Assembly: GCA_964586235.1 (NCBI GenBank)
Contig: CAZPIO010000012.1
Location: forward strand, 30,174-94,173
Direction of reading: 5' to 3'
Origin: JAUCQB01 sp964586235
Lineage (GTDB): Bacteria; Planctomycetota; Phycisphaerae; UBA1845; PWPN01
DNA: 64,000 nucleotides
Part shown: positions 8,262 through 17,214 of the stretch, piece after piece
How the letters are laid out: each line of letters begins with the position of its first letter
Numbering within the stretch: the stretch's first letter is position 1
Notes under the pieces: generated by a model
What the model saw: the letters and a program-made list of their open reading frames with translations, nothing else
What the model was told of the DNA's origin: nothing
Databases searched by the model: none
Translations under genes and position numbers: made by a program

Positions 8262-8939
8262 TTACTTTTCGCGGCGGTGGCGGGTGACGAGGATATGGGC
8301 GAGGCGGGTGGGTTCGGGGAGGCGGTAGCGGGTGACGCAGGACATGACGACCGCGATGGCGTCGTCGAGGGTGACGCGGTGGCCGACGCTGACGTAGACC
8401 GGGTTGATGCCGTCGCGGGTGCGGAGGACTGCGCCGACCTGCTCATCGTGGTCAATCAGGGGGGCGGTGCTGCCGGCCCTGGGCGCGGGGGTGGCGTGCT
8501 CGCCACAGAGGCGGCTCTTGGCACAGCCGACTGACGGGGAGTCCATCAGCAGGCCGACGTGCGAGGCGAGGCCAAAGCGTCTCGGATGGGCCAGGCCCTG
8601 GGCATCGAGCAGGAACACATCCGGCCGGGAGTGCAGCTTGCGTACGGCGGCGAGGACGGCGGGGGCTTCTCTGAAACTCAACAGGCCGGGGACGTAAGGG
8701 AATCTGGCCGGTCGCCATGCCAGCCGCTCCTCGACGACCTGGCCAGCCCGGACATCCCAGACGACGACGCCGCCCAGGCAGCGCCGGCCGTCGGCGCTGA
8801 AGGCCACGTCCGCGCCGGCCACCAGGCGAGAGGGCTTTCGAAGGGGTTCGATACGAATCTGTCCGGCCAGCCGTTTCTGCAGAGAAATCGCCTGTCGCGG
8901 GGTCATCAACCAGCGATGGACGGGCGGCGGCAGCTTCAT
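8262..8939 (-). CDS. nfi: Endonuclease V
   Basis: 225 residues; cleaves the second phosphodiester bond 3' to deoxyinosine in deaminated DNA. Catalytic residues are visible: Asp44 (AGADVAF), Glu91 in the signature 'YVPGLLSFRE', Asp112 (LLDAQG) and His118 (LAHPRRFG). The C-terminal 'LRTRDGINPVYVSVGH' and 'LAHILVTRH' are also typical. Length matches the family. It starts 29 bases after the stop of the membrane-anchored gene at 8969-9550, so the two probably share a transcript. A broken second copy of the C-terminal half lies at 1112-2560. Confidence 0.95.
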   Translation of the reverse strand: MKLPPPVHRWLMTPRQAISLQKRLAGQIRIEPLRKPSRLVAGADVAFSADGRRCLGGVVVWDVRAGQVVEERLAWRPARFPYVPGLLSFREAPAVLAAVRKLHSRPDVFLLDAQGLAHPRRFGLASHVGLLMDSPSVGCAKSRLCGEHATPAPRAGSTAPLIDHDEQVGAVLRTRDGINPVYVSVGHRVTLDDAIAVVMSCVTRYRLPEPTRLAHILVTRHRREK

Positions 8940-8968
8940 GTCGGGTTGAATCTCTCAGCGCGGTGCGA

Positions 8969-9550
8969 TCAGAGCTTGTCGGCGAATCGCCTGCCGACGA
9001 CCTCGTACACCCAGTCTCGCCTGGCCAGCAGGGTTTCGATTCTCGTCCAGCGCCAGTCACCGCTTTCCAGGCGGTCCAGGACGTCGGCCAGCAGCCTGGG
9101 CGTGGCTCGCTGGTCCCAGAACGCTCGGGCGGCGGCCAACTGCTGCGTCGTCGGCGTTTCACCTTCGGCAGGCCATTCGAGGACACAGCCGACTGCCTCG
9201 GCCAAGGTCAGGCCCACACGTGCCCATTGGCCGGCGGCCGCAGCTCTTGCCGTCGAGTCCTGGCCAGCCGCCAGATCCAGAAGCGCCCGGCCGCCTTCGA
9301 GGTGCCCGGCCCGCAGTAGAGCAACGGCCGCATCGAGCCGCCTGCCGGCGTCCGGCGACTGGAGATCGACCTTCATCATGTCGGCTTGAATGGAAGGCGG
9401 CGCCGATCGAGGCATGTTATTCGATTCGCGTGTGTGGACAACGACTGCTCCGGCGATGATGACCGCCGTGGCAGCAGCAATGAGGATGACGAGCACGGTC
9501 TGAGAGACCGCGCGTCTGTCCTTTTCGGGTGATGTCTGCCGTCTGCTCAT
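8969..9550 (-). CDS. Membrane-anchored hypothetical protein upstream of nfi
   Basis: 193 residues from the ATG at 9550, which has only a weak GGGG-type ribosome site. Residues 15-38 (...TVLVILIAAATAVIIAGAVV) form one transmembrane helix after a basic N-terminus. The outside part is helical and Ala/Leu-rich ('SPDAGRRLDAAVALLRAG', 'AAAAGQWARVG'), suggestive of HEAT- or TPR-like repeats. No enzyme motif is seen. It lies directly upstream of endonuclease V; whether it has any repair role is unknown. Confidence 0.65.
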   Translation of the reverse strand: MSRRQTSPEKDRRAVSQTVLVILIAAATAVIIAGAVVVHTRESNNMPRSAPPSIQADMMKVDLQSPDAGRRLDAAVALLRAGHLEGGRALLDLAAGQDSTARAAAAGQWARVGLTLAEAVGCVLEWPAEGETPTTQQLAAARAFWDQRATPRLLADVLDRLESGDWRWTRIETLLARRDWVYEVVGRRFADKL

Positions 9551-10272
9551 CTCATTGCCCCGCTGATGCGGCACGGTTGGGACCGATAAGCACGGGCTTG
9601 CCACGCTGAACGCCGGCCGAAACGCAAACACGGTGAATCGGCGAGAACTCGGCACGCCTCGGGGTGCCGGACCTGACCGGCCAACCACCTCGCAGAGCGG
9701 CATTATACGTAAGAGTATCCGGACCTCAACGACGGCGGGAACACGCGGACGGACGAGGGTGCGTGACAAATTCGGCGGGGATGCCCTGCGGGTACTACGA
9801 CGAAGCAGGCCCAAACCGTTACGGACCTGACGGGCGCGTTGGCTGCAACACAGGATATGGTTTTGGGTGCGTCGCTGGCCAACCTTTTGCATCAAGCGGC
9901 TCCGTCGGCCGGCTAAAGCCGGCCGGAAAAAGAAGATAAGAAAGAGGTGCGGGGCCACTCCAAACCAGCCCTACAAGGGCTGGCCTGTAAGCCCGCCTCC
10001 GGCGGGTAAGCCCCGTGAACGGGGCTCAACGTGAGCGCCTCTCGTCGCATCTGAAGCCTCCTTGATGCAAAGATCTGTGGCGCTCCGGGTTCTGAAGCGC
10101 GCCAGTATTGGTCGGCGGGCCGAGAACGTGGCAATCCCGCGGAACGCGGCCTTTCCGTCGCGTCGGATGTCAAGCGACCCCCCCGGCAAGTCGATTGGCT
10201 TTGTAGAGGGGAAAGCAGCTTTTTTTCCTTATCGCACCTTGGTGCCGCAACCCCGGCTCAAGGGAGGGGAAC
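9551..10272. other. Spacer with four stacked hairpins
   Basis: About 720 bases without a convincing gene. Its right half contains a row of small palindromes listed below, and a T-rich tract (AGCTTTTTTTCC) at about 10218-10229 before the Shine-Dalgarno of the next gene. Confidence 0.55.
9907..10026. repeat. Row of four small palindromes
   Basis: In order: GGCCGGCTAAAGCCGGCC (9907-9924), CCAGCCCTACAAGGGCTGG (9965-9983), GCCCGCCTCCGGCGGGT (9991-10007) and AGCCCCGTGAACGGGGCT (10009-10026). Each has a 6-8 base stem and a tiny loop; they are unrelated in sequence. They resemble the palindromic intergenic elements elsewhere in the window. One or more could act as a transcript end, but none has a following T-run. 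Confidence 0.65.
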
Positions 10273-12558
10273 ATGAAGTTGCGCCGGCTTGCGACCATCG
10301 CCGTCCTCCTGGTCTCAACACTATCTCAGCCCGGCGCCGCCCAGTTCGCCAGCCTCGGCCTTTCCGGCGGGCGAGTCTGCGACATCGCCACATGGAACGA
10401 TGGCGGTTTAACCGAACTGCTGATCGCGACGGACGGAGGCGCGGGCATCTACCGCTGCGGGCTGAGCGGCTGGGAGCCGGTCTTCAAAAGCCCCTGCCAC
10501 GCCGCCGCAATCGAGGCCGACCTCAGTCCCGGAAATGCGGGAGTCGCGTGGGCGATTATCGACAACCGGGTACAAGTTCGCCGGGCTGGCGGCCCGTGGG
10601 ACGCGTCGGGCTGGAGCATCAACAAAGGCATCAACCGGGCCGATACGCTCGGCGGCCACACGAGCGGAATGTACATCGGCGGCGACGGGACGGTGTATCG
10701 CTCGGCCGACGGCGGTCAGTCCCTGGCGCCTCTGGCCACCTTCGCCGGCAAGCGAATTGACTCGATCGCGGTTTACGACAAGATGCGCTTCTGCGTCGTG
10801 AGCGGCGGGTCGCTCTATCGCTGCCAGGACGACGGCAACGGGTTTGTGGTGTCCAAGGTCGACGTTGCCGCGGAGGGGGCATCGGTCGCCGATCTCTCTT
10901 GCGTTGCCATCGACCCGGCCGATAGCCGGAACTCGTCCGGATTCAACCGCTTTTTCGTCTGGGGCAACGATCACGGGGGTAACCTGTACCGGACCGACGA
11001 CGGCGGCAAGACGTGGGTCCGATTGCCTGTCGGGGTTGCCTGCGGGCAGCCTCCCACAATGAGCTTCATCTCGTTCCGGGGCAAGCGGCGCCTGTTCATC
11101 GGCAACCGATACTCGGACAACAACGGGCAAACGTGGAACGACATGCCCGAGACGACGATCGCGACGACGCTCGGATTCGTTGCCGGACATGCCACGGGGC
11201 ACATGATTGTCGGGGACCCCAACGCCGCCGGCCTGGTTTACTTCACCAGCGACTTGGCGGTCGGCCAGTGGGATATGACGGCGAGCAAGGCGGCCGAGGT
11301 TCACAACGCGGTGGGTGTTCAGGCAGTGGCCGTGTCCGATGTTGCTCAGATCGGCACCGACGCCGCGACCCGGACCATTGTGTGGGCGGCAACCAACTGC
11401 GGGCTGGGCAAGACCATGATCTACCCTGCGACAGCCGACGGCAGCGATTGGCTGTTTCCGGTGCGGCCGCAGGATGATGCCGCGCCGCTGACGGCCGTGG
11501 CCCTGCACCCCGCCAACCTGGACATTGTCCTGGCCGGCGACAGCGCGGGCACGATCTACCAGACAACAACCGGCGGGGCCAGCCCCGCGAGCTGGTCGGC
11601 CGTCTTCAGTACGCGCAATGCTCCGTTCGACGGGCGGTATGCGGCGCCGGGAAAGGCGAAAGTCACAGCCATCAAGGCTGTCGGCGAGGAGTCGACGATC
11701 GTCTATGCCGCGACAGCCGTGAGTGAAGGCAAGTATGAAGGCGCGGTTTACCGGAGCCTGAACAACGGCACGACGTGGGATGACGACTTTGCCTCCGAAT
11801 CCGGCCTCAATCTGAATATGCCGGTCAACGATCTGGCGCTGCTGGACAACATGGTCTGGGCGGGCGTCGGTCATCCGGCGGACCCGCGTCCCGATGCCAA
11901 AGGGCTGTACGCCCGCCTCTCGGTGAACGAGGCGGCAAAATGGTGGAAGATGCCGACCTCGACGGAGCTCGACTCGCAGGCCGTGCTGGCCGTCGATAGC
12001 GCCAGGATCGGGGGGCTGATGGTCCTCTATGCGGCGACCGACCAGGGGGTTTACAGCGGGCGGCTGGACAGCTCGTCGGGCTCCACGTGGACCTGGCGGA
12101 GCATCAGTCCGAACGGGCGGCAGCGCTACGTCGCCGTGGCTGCGGATCCGGACAACCCCAATCGTCTCTGCGCGGCTCACGACAACTCGATCTGGGTCTC
12201 ATCCGACGGCGGCTTTAACTGGGGGCTGGTGCCGCCTTCCGGAACGGCTGAGTTCGACCAGGTCACGTCCCTGCTGTATCGCGATCTGATCGTGGGCACG
12301 TCCTGCGGCCTTGTTGTGGCAACAGAGGGCATGTTCGACGGTGACGGGCGAATTCGTGTTTCACCCGGGCCTGGCGTGCCGGCTTCGCAGCCTTCCGCGA
12401 CCGTGGCGGCAACATCGCAAGGCGAGGTCAGCAACGGCCAGGACGTCTTGCCGTTCAGGCTCCCCGGTCTGTTCGGGTTCGGATTGGCAGAGACCGTCGG
12501 AATCTGGCTGCCTTTACTGGCGTGGCTGGCGATCACCCGGCACAACAGGAGCAAATAG
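10273..12558 (+). CDS. Secreted BNR/Asp-box propeller protein with C-terminal anchor
   Basis: 761 residues. The start has a strong AAGGGAGGGG Shine-Dalgarno and begins a signal peptide of about 24 residues (...STLSQPGAAQ). The body carries repeated BNR/Asp-box strands typical of sialidase-like propellers: 'VYRSADGGQS', 'LYRTDDGGKTWVRL', 'YSDNNGQTWNDM', 'VYRSLNNGTTWDDD' and 'IWVSSDGGFNWGLV'. Near the C-terminus 'GIWLPLLAWLAI' followed by basic residues gives a membrane or sorting anchor. Such propellers can bind or cleave glycans, but the Asp-box alone does not show enzyme activity, and I do not see a sialidase Arg triad. Stands alone, convergent with the next gene. Confidence 0.8.
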   Translation: MKLRRLATIAVLLVSTLSQPGAAQFASLGLSGGRVCDIATWNDGGLTELLIATDGGAGIYRCGLSGWEPVFKSPCHAAAIEADLSPGNAGVAWAIIDNRVQVRRAGGPWDASGWSINKGINRADTLGGHTSGMYIGGDGTVYRSADGGQSLAPLATFAGKRIDSIAVYDKMRFCVVSGGSLYRCQDDGNGFVVSKVDVAAEGASVADLSCVAIDPADSRNSSGFNRFFVWGNDHGGNLYRTDDGGKTWVRLPVGVACGQPPTMSFISFRGKRRLFIGNRYSDNNGQTWNDMPETTIATTLGFVAGHATGHMIVGDPNAAGLVYFTSDLAVGQWDMTASKAAEVHNAVGVQAVAVSDVAQIGTDAATRTIVWAATNCGLGKTMIYPATADGSDWLFPVRPQDDAAPLTAVALHPANLDIVLAGDSAGTIYQTTTGGASPASWSAVFSTRNAPFDGRYAAPGKAKVTAIKAVGEESTIVYAATAVSEGKYEGAVYRSLNNGTTWDDDFASESGLNLNMPVNDLALLDNMVWAGVGHPADPRPDAKGLYARLSVNEAAKWWKMPTSTELDSQAVLAVDSARIGGLMVLYAATDQGVYSGRLDSSSGSTWTWRSISPNGRQRYVAVAADPDNPNRLCAAHDNSIWVSSDGGFNWGLVPPSGTAEFDQVTSLLYRDLIVGTSCGLVVATEGMFDGDGRIRVSPGPGVPASQPSATVAATSQGEVSNGQDVLPFRLPGLFGFGLAETVGIWLPLLAWLAITRHNRSK

Positions 12559-12585
12559 ACGTGTACGGGAGAAAGGCAGCAAGCC

Positions 12586-12668
12586 AATGACGAATGACGA
12601 AACCAGAATGACGAAAGAAACCCGAATGCTCAAATGACGAAATGTGGAAGCGATACTCCTTCGTCATT
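12586..12668. repeat. AATGACGAA repeat with inverted copy between convergent genes
   Basis: AATGACGA occurs at 12586, 12593, 12607 and 12633; the inverse TTCGTCATT is at 12660-12668. The last direct and the inverted copy can form a hairpin located between two convergent genes, where it could stop transcription from both sides. Strings of this kind are common dispersed repeats in planctomycete assemblies. Confidence 0.6.
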
Positions 12669-12723
12669 CGGATTTCGTATTTGATTCGTCCCGCGAGGCC
12701 GGATCTTCGACCTTCGGGTTTTA

Positions 12724-13371
12724 TTACTCAACCTGTGGATTCCTGTCTCTTGTCTTCCGTCCCTCATCTTCGGTTTTCTCCTCCCCCTCATGTCGACTGA
12801 CAAAGTGCAGGCCCATCCTGAAGTATTGAATGACAGCGGCCACCGCGAGGATCGATGCGGCCCACCACAATACGACCGGCACGTATTTCAGCGGTCCGGG
12901 GAGATTCGGTGACAGGAGGATGGTGATCACCATGAGCAACTGCGTGCCCGTGCACAGCTTGCCCGGCGGCCGGGGCTCGATGTAGACCTTCGAGGTGATG
13001 ATGTAGATGAGACAGAAGCCGACGACGATGACGAGATCCTTGCCGACCGCAATGACCGCCACCGTTGAGGGAAGCAGCTCGCCGGCGATGCCGGTTTCGG
13101 GCCGAGCGAGGAGGATGACGGAGCAGAGAATGACCAGCTTGTCGGCCAGTGGGTCGAGAAACCGCCCCAGGGCACTCTCGGCCTTGAGCCGGCGGGCCAG
13201 GTAGCCGTCGAGGGCGTCGCTGACGGCCATGAGGGCGAACACCAGGATCGCCGACCATCTGGCAAACTCAGCCCAGCGGGCGTCCTGGAGGTGCAGCAAG
13301 GCCACGACAAAAGGCCCGGCCAGCAGGATCCTTGTCATGGTCACGCGATTGGGCCAGGAGAGCTTGTACAT
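12724..13371 (-). CDS. pgsA: CDP-diacylglycerol--glycerol-3-phosphate 3-phosphatidyltransferase
   Basis: 215-residue membrane enzyme of the CDP-alcohol phosphatidyltransferase family; makes phosphatidylglycerol phosphate, the committed step to phosphatidylglycerol and cardiolipin. The full family signature is present: Asp52-x2-Asp55-Gly56-x2-Ala59-Arg60-x8-Gly69-x3-Asp73-x3-Asp77. Several hydrophobic helices follow. The early 'NRVTMTRI' matches PgsA and not the phosphatidylserine synthase branch. The C-terminus is charged (EGEEKTEDEG...) and longer than usual. The gene starts 15 bases after the stop of the oxidoreductase gene, with GGAG in between, so they form an operon. Confidence 0.88.
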   Translation of the reverse strand: MYKLSWPNRVTMTRILLAGPFVVALLHLQDARWAEFARWSAILVFALMAVSDALDGYLARRLKAESALGRFLDPLADKLVILCSVILLARPETGIAGELLPSTVAVIAVGKDLVIVVGFCLIYIITSKVYIEPRPPGKLCTGTQLLMVITILLSPNLPGPLKYVPVVLWWAASILAVAAVIQYFRMGLHFVSRHEGEEKTEDEGRKTRDRNPQVE

Positions 13372-13386
13372 GATGTCAGCTCCGTG

Positions 13387-14874
13387 TCAGGGCGTCTCTT
13401 CGGCCTTCTTGATCTCCTTGAGTTTCTGACCGGCCTCGGACTTGCGATAAGCCTCGTCGAGAGGAAAACAACCGCTGATCAGGCCCTTGCGGGGTCCGGT
13501 CGTGCAATCGCTGAACGTGCGGCAGATGCGCCGGGTGTCCAGTCTGCCAGTGTTCAGCGAGTCGATCGGCATTTCGGGATAGCTGAGCACCATACGGCCA
13601 ATGCCGACGAAATCGACCCAGCCCCGCCGCACCACTGCCTGGCCGACCGGAGGTACGAACTCCTGCAGGTAGGTGTAACCCGAGCCGACCATGATCATCT
13701 GCGGCAGGCGCTGTTTGAGCTGGCGGACGACGTCGATCTGCCGGGCAACGCCTGCGAGCGGGTCCTCGGGCGGCTGGTAGCCGTCGGATGGCGGGAAATA
13801 CGCCGGCCGTTGAATGTGCGGGTTGTAGTACGGGCTGCCGCAGGTGATATTCACCAGCGTGACGCCGAGTCCGGCGAGCATCTCCAGAAAGCGGATGGGC
13901 TCGGTCAGGTCATGCTCCAGCGGATTATCGGGGTTGGTGCCGAAGCCATATCGGTATGGCAGCAGATGGTCGAATCGCGAAGGGATGCCCACGCCTTTGG
14001 CCCGGCCGCAGCGGGTGGCGGGATCATCCTCGAAGGGGACGAAGTCGAACGCGCTCAGCCGGACGCCGATGTGCAGCCCGGGCACTTCGGCCCGCACCCG
14101 TTTGATCAGTTCGCGGGTAAAGCGGGTGCGGTTCTCGAAAGATCCGCCGAACTCGCCCGGCCGCGTGTGGCCGCTCAGGAGTTCGTGCCCCAGATAGCCG
14201 TGGCAGCACTTGAGATCGACGAAATCGTAGCCCGCGCCGGCGGCCAACCGCGAGGCCGCGACGAAGTCATCCATCAACCTCCACAGTTCTTCGTCGGTGA
14301 ACACCACGCGATCATCGTCGGGAGCGATGCCGAAACGGCGGTCCAGAATCGGATGGTGGTAGGCGATGCGCGGCTCCATCCGGACGTTGTCGTTGGGTTT
14401 GCTGAACCGCCCCGAGTGGGTGAGTTGCAGCCCGATGAGCAGATCGTCGCTGGTGCCCGTGGCCTGACGGTGGGCCTTGACCAGCAGATCGCGGAGGTCC
14501 GCGAGATCCGGCTGCGTTGCGGGGCTGATCATGAGCTGGTTGGGGTTGGCCCGGGCGTCGTGTCGAACGGCCACGGCCTCGCCGCCCCAGATAAGCTTGG
14601 CCCCGCTTCGGCCGAAGTGCTCCCATCGTCGCTTGGTCCATTCTGACGGCCGACCGTCCAGCGTGCCGTCCCAGCCCTCCATCGGATGGACGCACCATCG
14701 ATTACCCACCCTGCGGCCAAAGACCGTGGTCGGTTGCACCATGGGTGAGCCTTCAGCGGCCGTCAGAATCCGCTCATCGCAAGGAATATCGCATCTCAGC
14801 TCCGCCCAGCGGGCAAGAAGGTCGCCGGCTCCGCCGAACTGGGCCACCTTGGGATAAACGTGTGATCCGTTCAT
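13387..14874 (-). CDS. Old-yellow-enzyme-family NADH:flavin oxidoreductase
   Basis: 495-residue FMN-dependent TIM-barrel oxidoreductase. Family features include 'HPMEGWDG' near the start, 'GLQLTHSGRFSKP' (substrate-side His/flavin loop), 'GYDFVDLKCCHGYLGHELLS', 'GGSFENRTRF' and the phosphate-binding end 'DFVGIGRMVLSYPE'. The C-terminus has Cys451, Cys457 and Cys469 (C-x5-C-x11-C), reminiscent of the Fe-S cysteines of the 2,4-dienoyl-CoA reductase branch but with different spacing, and the FAD/NAD domain of that branch is absent. Substrate unknown. First gene of an operon with pgsA. Confidence 0.85.
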   Translation of the reverse strand: MNGSHVYPKVAQFGGAGDLLARWAELRCDIPCDERILTAAEGSPMVQPTTVFGRRVGNRWCVHPMEGWDGTLDGRPSEWTKRRWEHFGRSGAKLIWGGEAVAVRHDARANPNQLMISPATQPDLADLRDLLVKAHRQATGTSDDLLIGLQLTHSGRFSKPNDNVRMEPRIAYHHPILDRRFGIAPDDDRVVFTDEELWRLMDDFVAASRLAAGAGYDFVDLKCCHGYLGHELLSGHTRPGEFGGSFENRTRFTRELIKRVRAEVPGLHIGVRLSAFDFVPFEDDPATRCGRAKGVGIPSRFDHLLPYRYGFGTNPDNPLEHDLTEPIRFLEMLAGLGVTLVNITCGSPYYNPHIQRPAYFPPSDGYQPPEDPLAGVARQIDVVRQLKQRLPQMIMVGSGYTYLQEFVPPVGQAVVRRGWVDFVGIGRMVLSYPEMPIDSLNTGRLDTRRICRTFSDCTTGPRKGLISGCFPLDEAYRKSEAGQKLKEIKKAEETP

Positions 14875-15127
14875 CGGTGTTTCTTCCTCCGAGTACAGAA
14901 GCGTCCGCGTTGCGCGGAGCAGTATACCCTCACCGGCGACGGTCCAAAACCCCGGGACCTTCGCGCCTGTCCGTTTCGAGACCTCGGCAGGTATCCGGGG
15001 AGATGGATCGAGCCTCTGCCATGTTCAGAGGTTATCGGAGAACATTGCCAGGCGTGTCACGGGCAGTCTGGCTGCGCAGACTCTCGCCCTTGGATTCGGA
15101 CGTGCAGCGGGCCACTGTCGTTCCTGC

Positions 15128-15817
15128 TTACCGCCGGGGGCGAATGAGCAACAGAGGCAGCCCCCCCGCCATGAGAAGCATCACGGCCGTCGCGGGCTCT
15201 GGCGTGGTGGCGTCGTGCGAAAACGGGGCAAAGACATACCTGGCGTGATTACGTGCGACGATGTGATCGTAGACATCGAAGTGAAGCCATGAATCGGCTG
15301 AGACACTCAGTTCGTACACGTTGATCTGGCCCCGATGGTTACCGGGCGTCGGGAAAGAGTCGATGAAGTCGGCGATCGGCGAGTCCGCTTGAATGAAGTC
15401 GCCGAGCGAATACTCCTGCCAGTCGGTTGCCGGACCATAGACGCCGTGGCCGGGCAGGTCCGAGCCGTCGCCAAGCTTGGGCAGGCTGCCATCGGTCACG
15501 GTTCTGAGATAAAGCGGGGCCGCGGGAACAGAGGGGTCCTCGAAGCCGCCAAGCCCCCCGGTGGTCGAACCGAGGAAGGAGAGCGTCGCCGTGGTGTCGG
15601 CCTCATACGCAACCGCAAGCTTAACATCATTGATCGGAGTCAGTGCAATGACCCAGAGTCGGAGGTGGTCCGGCTCCTGGTCGATGAACCAGCTCTCCGT
15701 CGTCGAATCGTAGACGCCGCCTTCCAGATACAGTTGCAGACTGGGCACCGCCCACGCGATTGACACGAAGCCGCACAGCGTCGCCACGCCGATGGCACAG
15801 GCCTTCATCCTTGGCAT
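15128..15817 (-). CDS. PEP-CTERM-anchored secreted protein (choice-of-anchor N-like)
   Basis: 229 residues from ATG 15817, which follows GGGGAGAGAG. A signal peptide of about 22 residues precedes 'VPSLQLYLEGGVYDS'. The body is beta-rich with 'SWFIDQEPDHLRLWVIAL', resembling the planctomycete 'choice-of-anchor N' proteins. The C-terminus 'TPEPATAVMLLMAGGLPLLL' plus 'IRPRR' is a PEP-CTERM signal: PEP, hydrophobic helix, basic end, recognised by an exosortase that removes the tail and passes the protein to the envelope or matrix. No exosortase gene is in the window. Confidence 0.82.
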   Translation of the reverse strand: MPRMKACAIGVATLCGFVSIAWAVPSLQLYLEGGVYDSTTESWFIDQEPDHLRLWVIALTPINDVKLAVAYEADTTATLSFLGSTTGGLGGFEDPSVPAAPLYLRTVTDGSLPKLGDGSDLPGHGVYGPATDWQEYSLGDFIQADSPIADFIDSFPTPGNHRGQINVYELSVSADSWLHFDVYDHIVARNHARYVFAPFSHDATTPEPATAVMLLMAGGLPLLLIRPRR

Positions 15818-16292
15818 TTGTCTCTCTCCCCTCACTACGGAGTCCTGCTCCGCGACCGAGCCTCGGCTCTCCGTGTCCCCAGTGACCGCTCTTGCCGCCG
15901 GCCGGCATATGGCTCACGGGAAAGACACAGACGGAACTGAGACCCTTTACTGCTTATTGCTGCCGAGGCCGTCAAAGTCAAGCTCGCAGACGCGAAAGCG
16001 AGAGAAAACGCATACTCGGACGTGCGGAGGCGGCAGCGGCGACACACGCGACCCCGGTCAGCAGCGGGATGACCGGACCTGTGCCGGCGAACCGCTCAAC
16101 GGGAAACGCAAACCGGCCGGGTCGAGTCATGGTGACTCGAACCGGCCGGCAATAGCGTGAACTTGTGGTTGCCGCAATCCTTTCTGGACCAAGCCTGTCG
16201 GCGGAACCCATTCCGCATTCGGCACAGGATCGGCATCCTCCGCGCCGCAGGTCCCAGAACGTACTGCGGGGCGGAATTGCGGTCGTCGGTCA
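15818..16292. other. Gene-free spacer with a strong hairpin
   Basis: 475 bases between two PEP-CTERM genes, both on the minus strand. No gene is seen; a long-stem terminator lies at 16105-16149. Confidence 0.5.
16105..16149 (-). terminator. Rho-independent-type terminator
   Basis: A 17-base stem with one mismatch: CCGGCCGGGTCGAGTCA (16113-16129) and TGACTCGAACCGGCCGG (16133-16149), loop TGG. On the minus strand the stem is followed by TTTGCGTTT. It lies about 145 bases after the stop of the PEP-CTERM gene at 16293-17135 and would end that transcript. Confidence 0.65.
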
Positions 16293-17135
16293 TTACCGCC
16301 GACGGCGGATGACCAGGCCGGGCAGCGCCGCGGCCAGCAGGAACAGAAGGCCGGCCGTGGGCTCGGGAAGAGGACTGCCGAGGCCCATGATGTCGATACA
16401 CTTCTCGGAGCCAATCAGCGGAGTCCCGATTTTCGTAAGCTGACCGGTACCGGTGTCGATCTCAAAGAGCTGCGCCTCTCCGTAGCCCATGGCGAGCATC
16501 CTGCCGGAGTCGTGATCGTACCACATATCGTTGATCGGCACATCGTCTGAGGTTGGATCCTCCTTGATCTGACCCACCAGAGTCGCCAGGCCGGTGCCGG
16601 GGTCCACGTAGTACAGCTTCGAGGAATTCCCGAACTGGTTGGTGATATACAGCCGACCAGCGACCGGATCGTAATCCATCGACCAGACGCCGATGAAGAA
16701 ATCGCCCGCTCCGTGAATAGCGACAGCCGGACCGGCCGCGCCGGTGTCCATGTTGATCGTGTACAGATTCGTGTAGTCGGACCCATACAGGACCCCAGTT
16801 CCGCCCGGAGTGGCGGGCTCGGCATAGGCCATGGTCTTGATCAGCACACCAGCACCGTATGAGCCGATCGGCGGTGCGAACGTCTTGGTGTCGACGTTGA
16901 TCAGGTACAGTGAGCCGTCTTGTGCGGTCGCGAAGAACTTGTTCAACTCCCGGCCATCCGCGGCATCGAGCCACTGGACGCCCGTGTCGGGGATGAACAC
17001 TTCGCGAGTGCCGGTTGACTGGTTGATCTTGTAGATGTCTCCATCATGCGAGACCCCATACAGGAAGACCGCCAAGGCCGGCGAGGCTGACCAGCCCGCG
17101 CACAGGCATGCGATTAATAGAACGCTCCTTCTCAT
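16293..17135 (-). CDS. PEP-CTERM-anchored secreted beta-propeller-like protein
   Basis: 280 residues from ATG 17135, with a GGAGAGAGAG ribosome site. The signal peptide (MRRSVLLIACLCAGWSASPALA) is followed by repeated short units such as 'LYGVSHDGDIYKINQSTG', 'SLYLINVDTKTF', 'NLYTINMDTGAAG', 'KLYYVDPGTG' and 'QLFEIDTGTGQL', a propeller-type pattern. The end 'LPEPTAGLLFLLAAALPGLV' plus 'IRRRR' is a PEP-CTERM tail. Likely an exosortase-processed envelope protein; ligand unknown. Confidence 0.82.
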   Translation of the reverse strand: MRRSVLLIACLCAGWSASPALAVFLYGVSHDGDIYKINQSTGTREVFIPDTGVQWLDAADGRELNKFFATAQDGSLYLINVDTKTFAPPIGSYGAGVLIKTMAYAEPATPGGTGVLYGSDYTNLYTINMDTGAAGPAVAIHGAGDFFIGVWSMDYDPVAGRLYITNQFGNSSKLYYVDPGTGLATLVGQIKEDPTSDDVPINDMWYDHDSGRMLAMGYGEAQLFEIDTGTGQLTKIGTPLIGSEKCIDIMGLGSPLPEPTAGLLFLLAAALPGLVIRRRR

Positions 17136-17214
17136 CTCTCTCTCCTTCGGTTTATCCATGCTTGCCCTGGGTCCTCCCGATTCCTTCGAGAGCCCACGGC
17201 AGCAGTCCATTTCC

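Noticed and set aside
9636..9940. Short frames in the spacer upstream of the BNR protein
   Set aside because: They lack ribosome sites, run into stacked palindromes and have random-like composition.
10408..12180. 590-codon minus-strand frame opposite the BNR protein
   Set aside because: The plus-strand gene has a signal peptide, Asp-box repeats and a strong Shine-Dalgarno; the antisense frame has none of these.
12586..12668. CRISPR-like array
   Set aside because: The AATGACGAA units are only 8-9 bases, unevenly spaced, without spacers of constant length or cas genes.
13291..14646. 451-codon plus-strand frame opposite the old yellow enzyme
   Set aside because: It is antisense to an enzyme with clear motifs, and its composition is that of a reverse-complement shadow.
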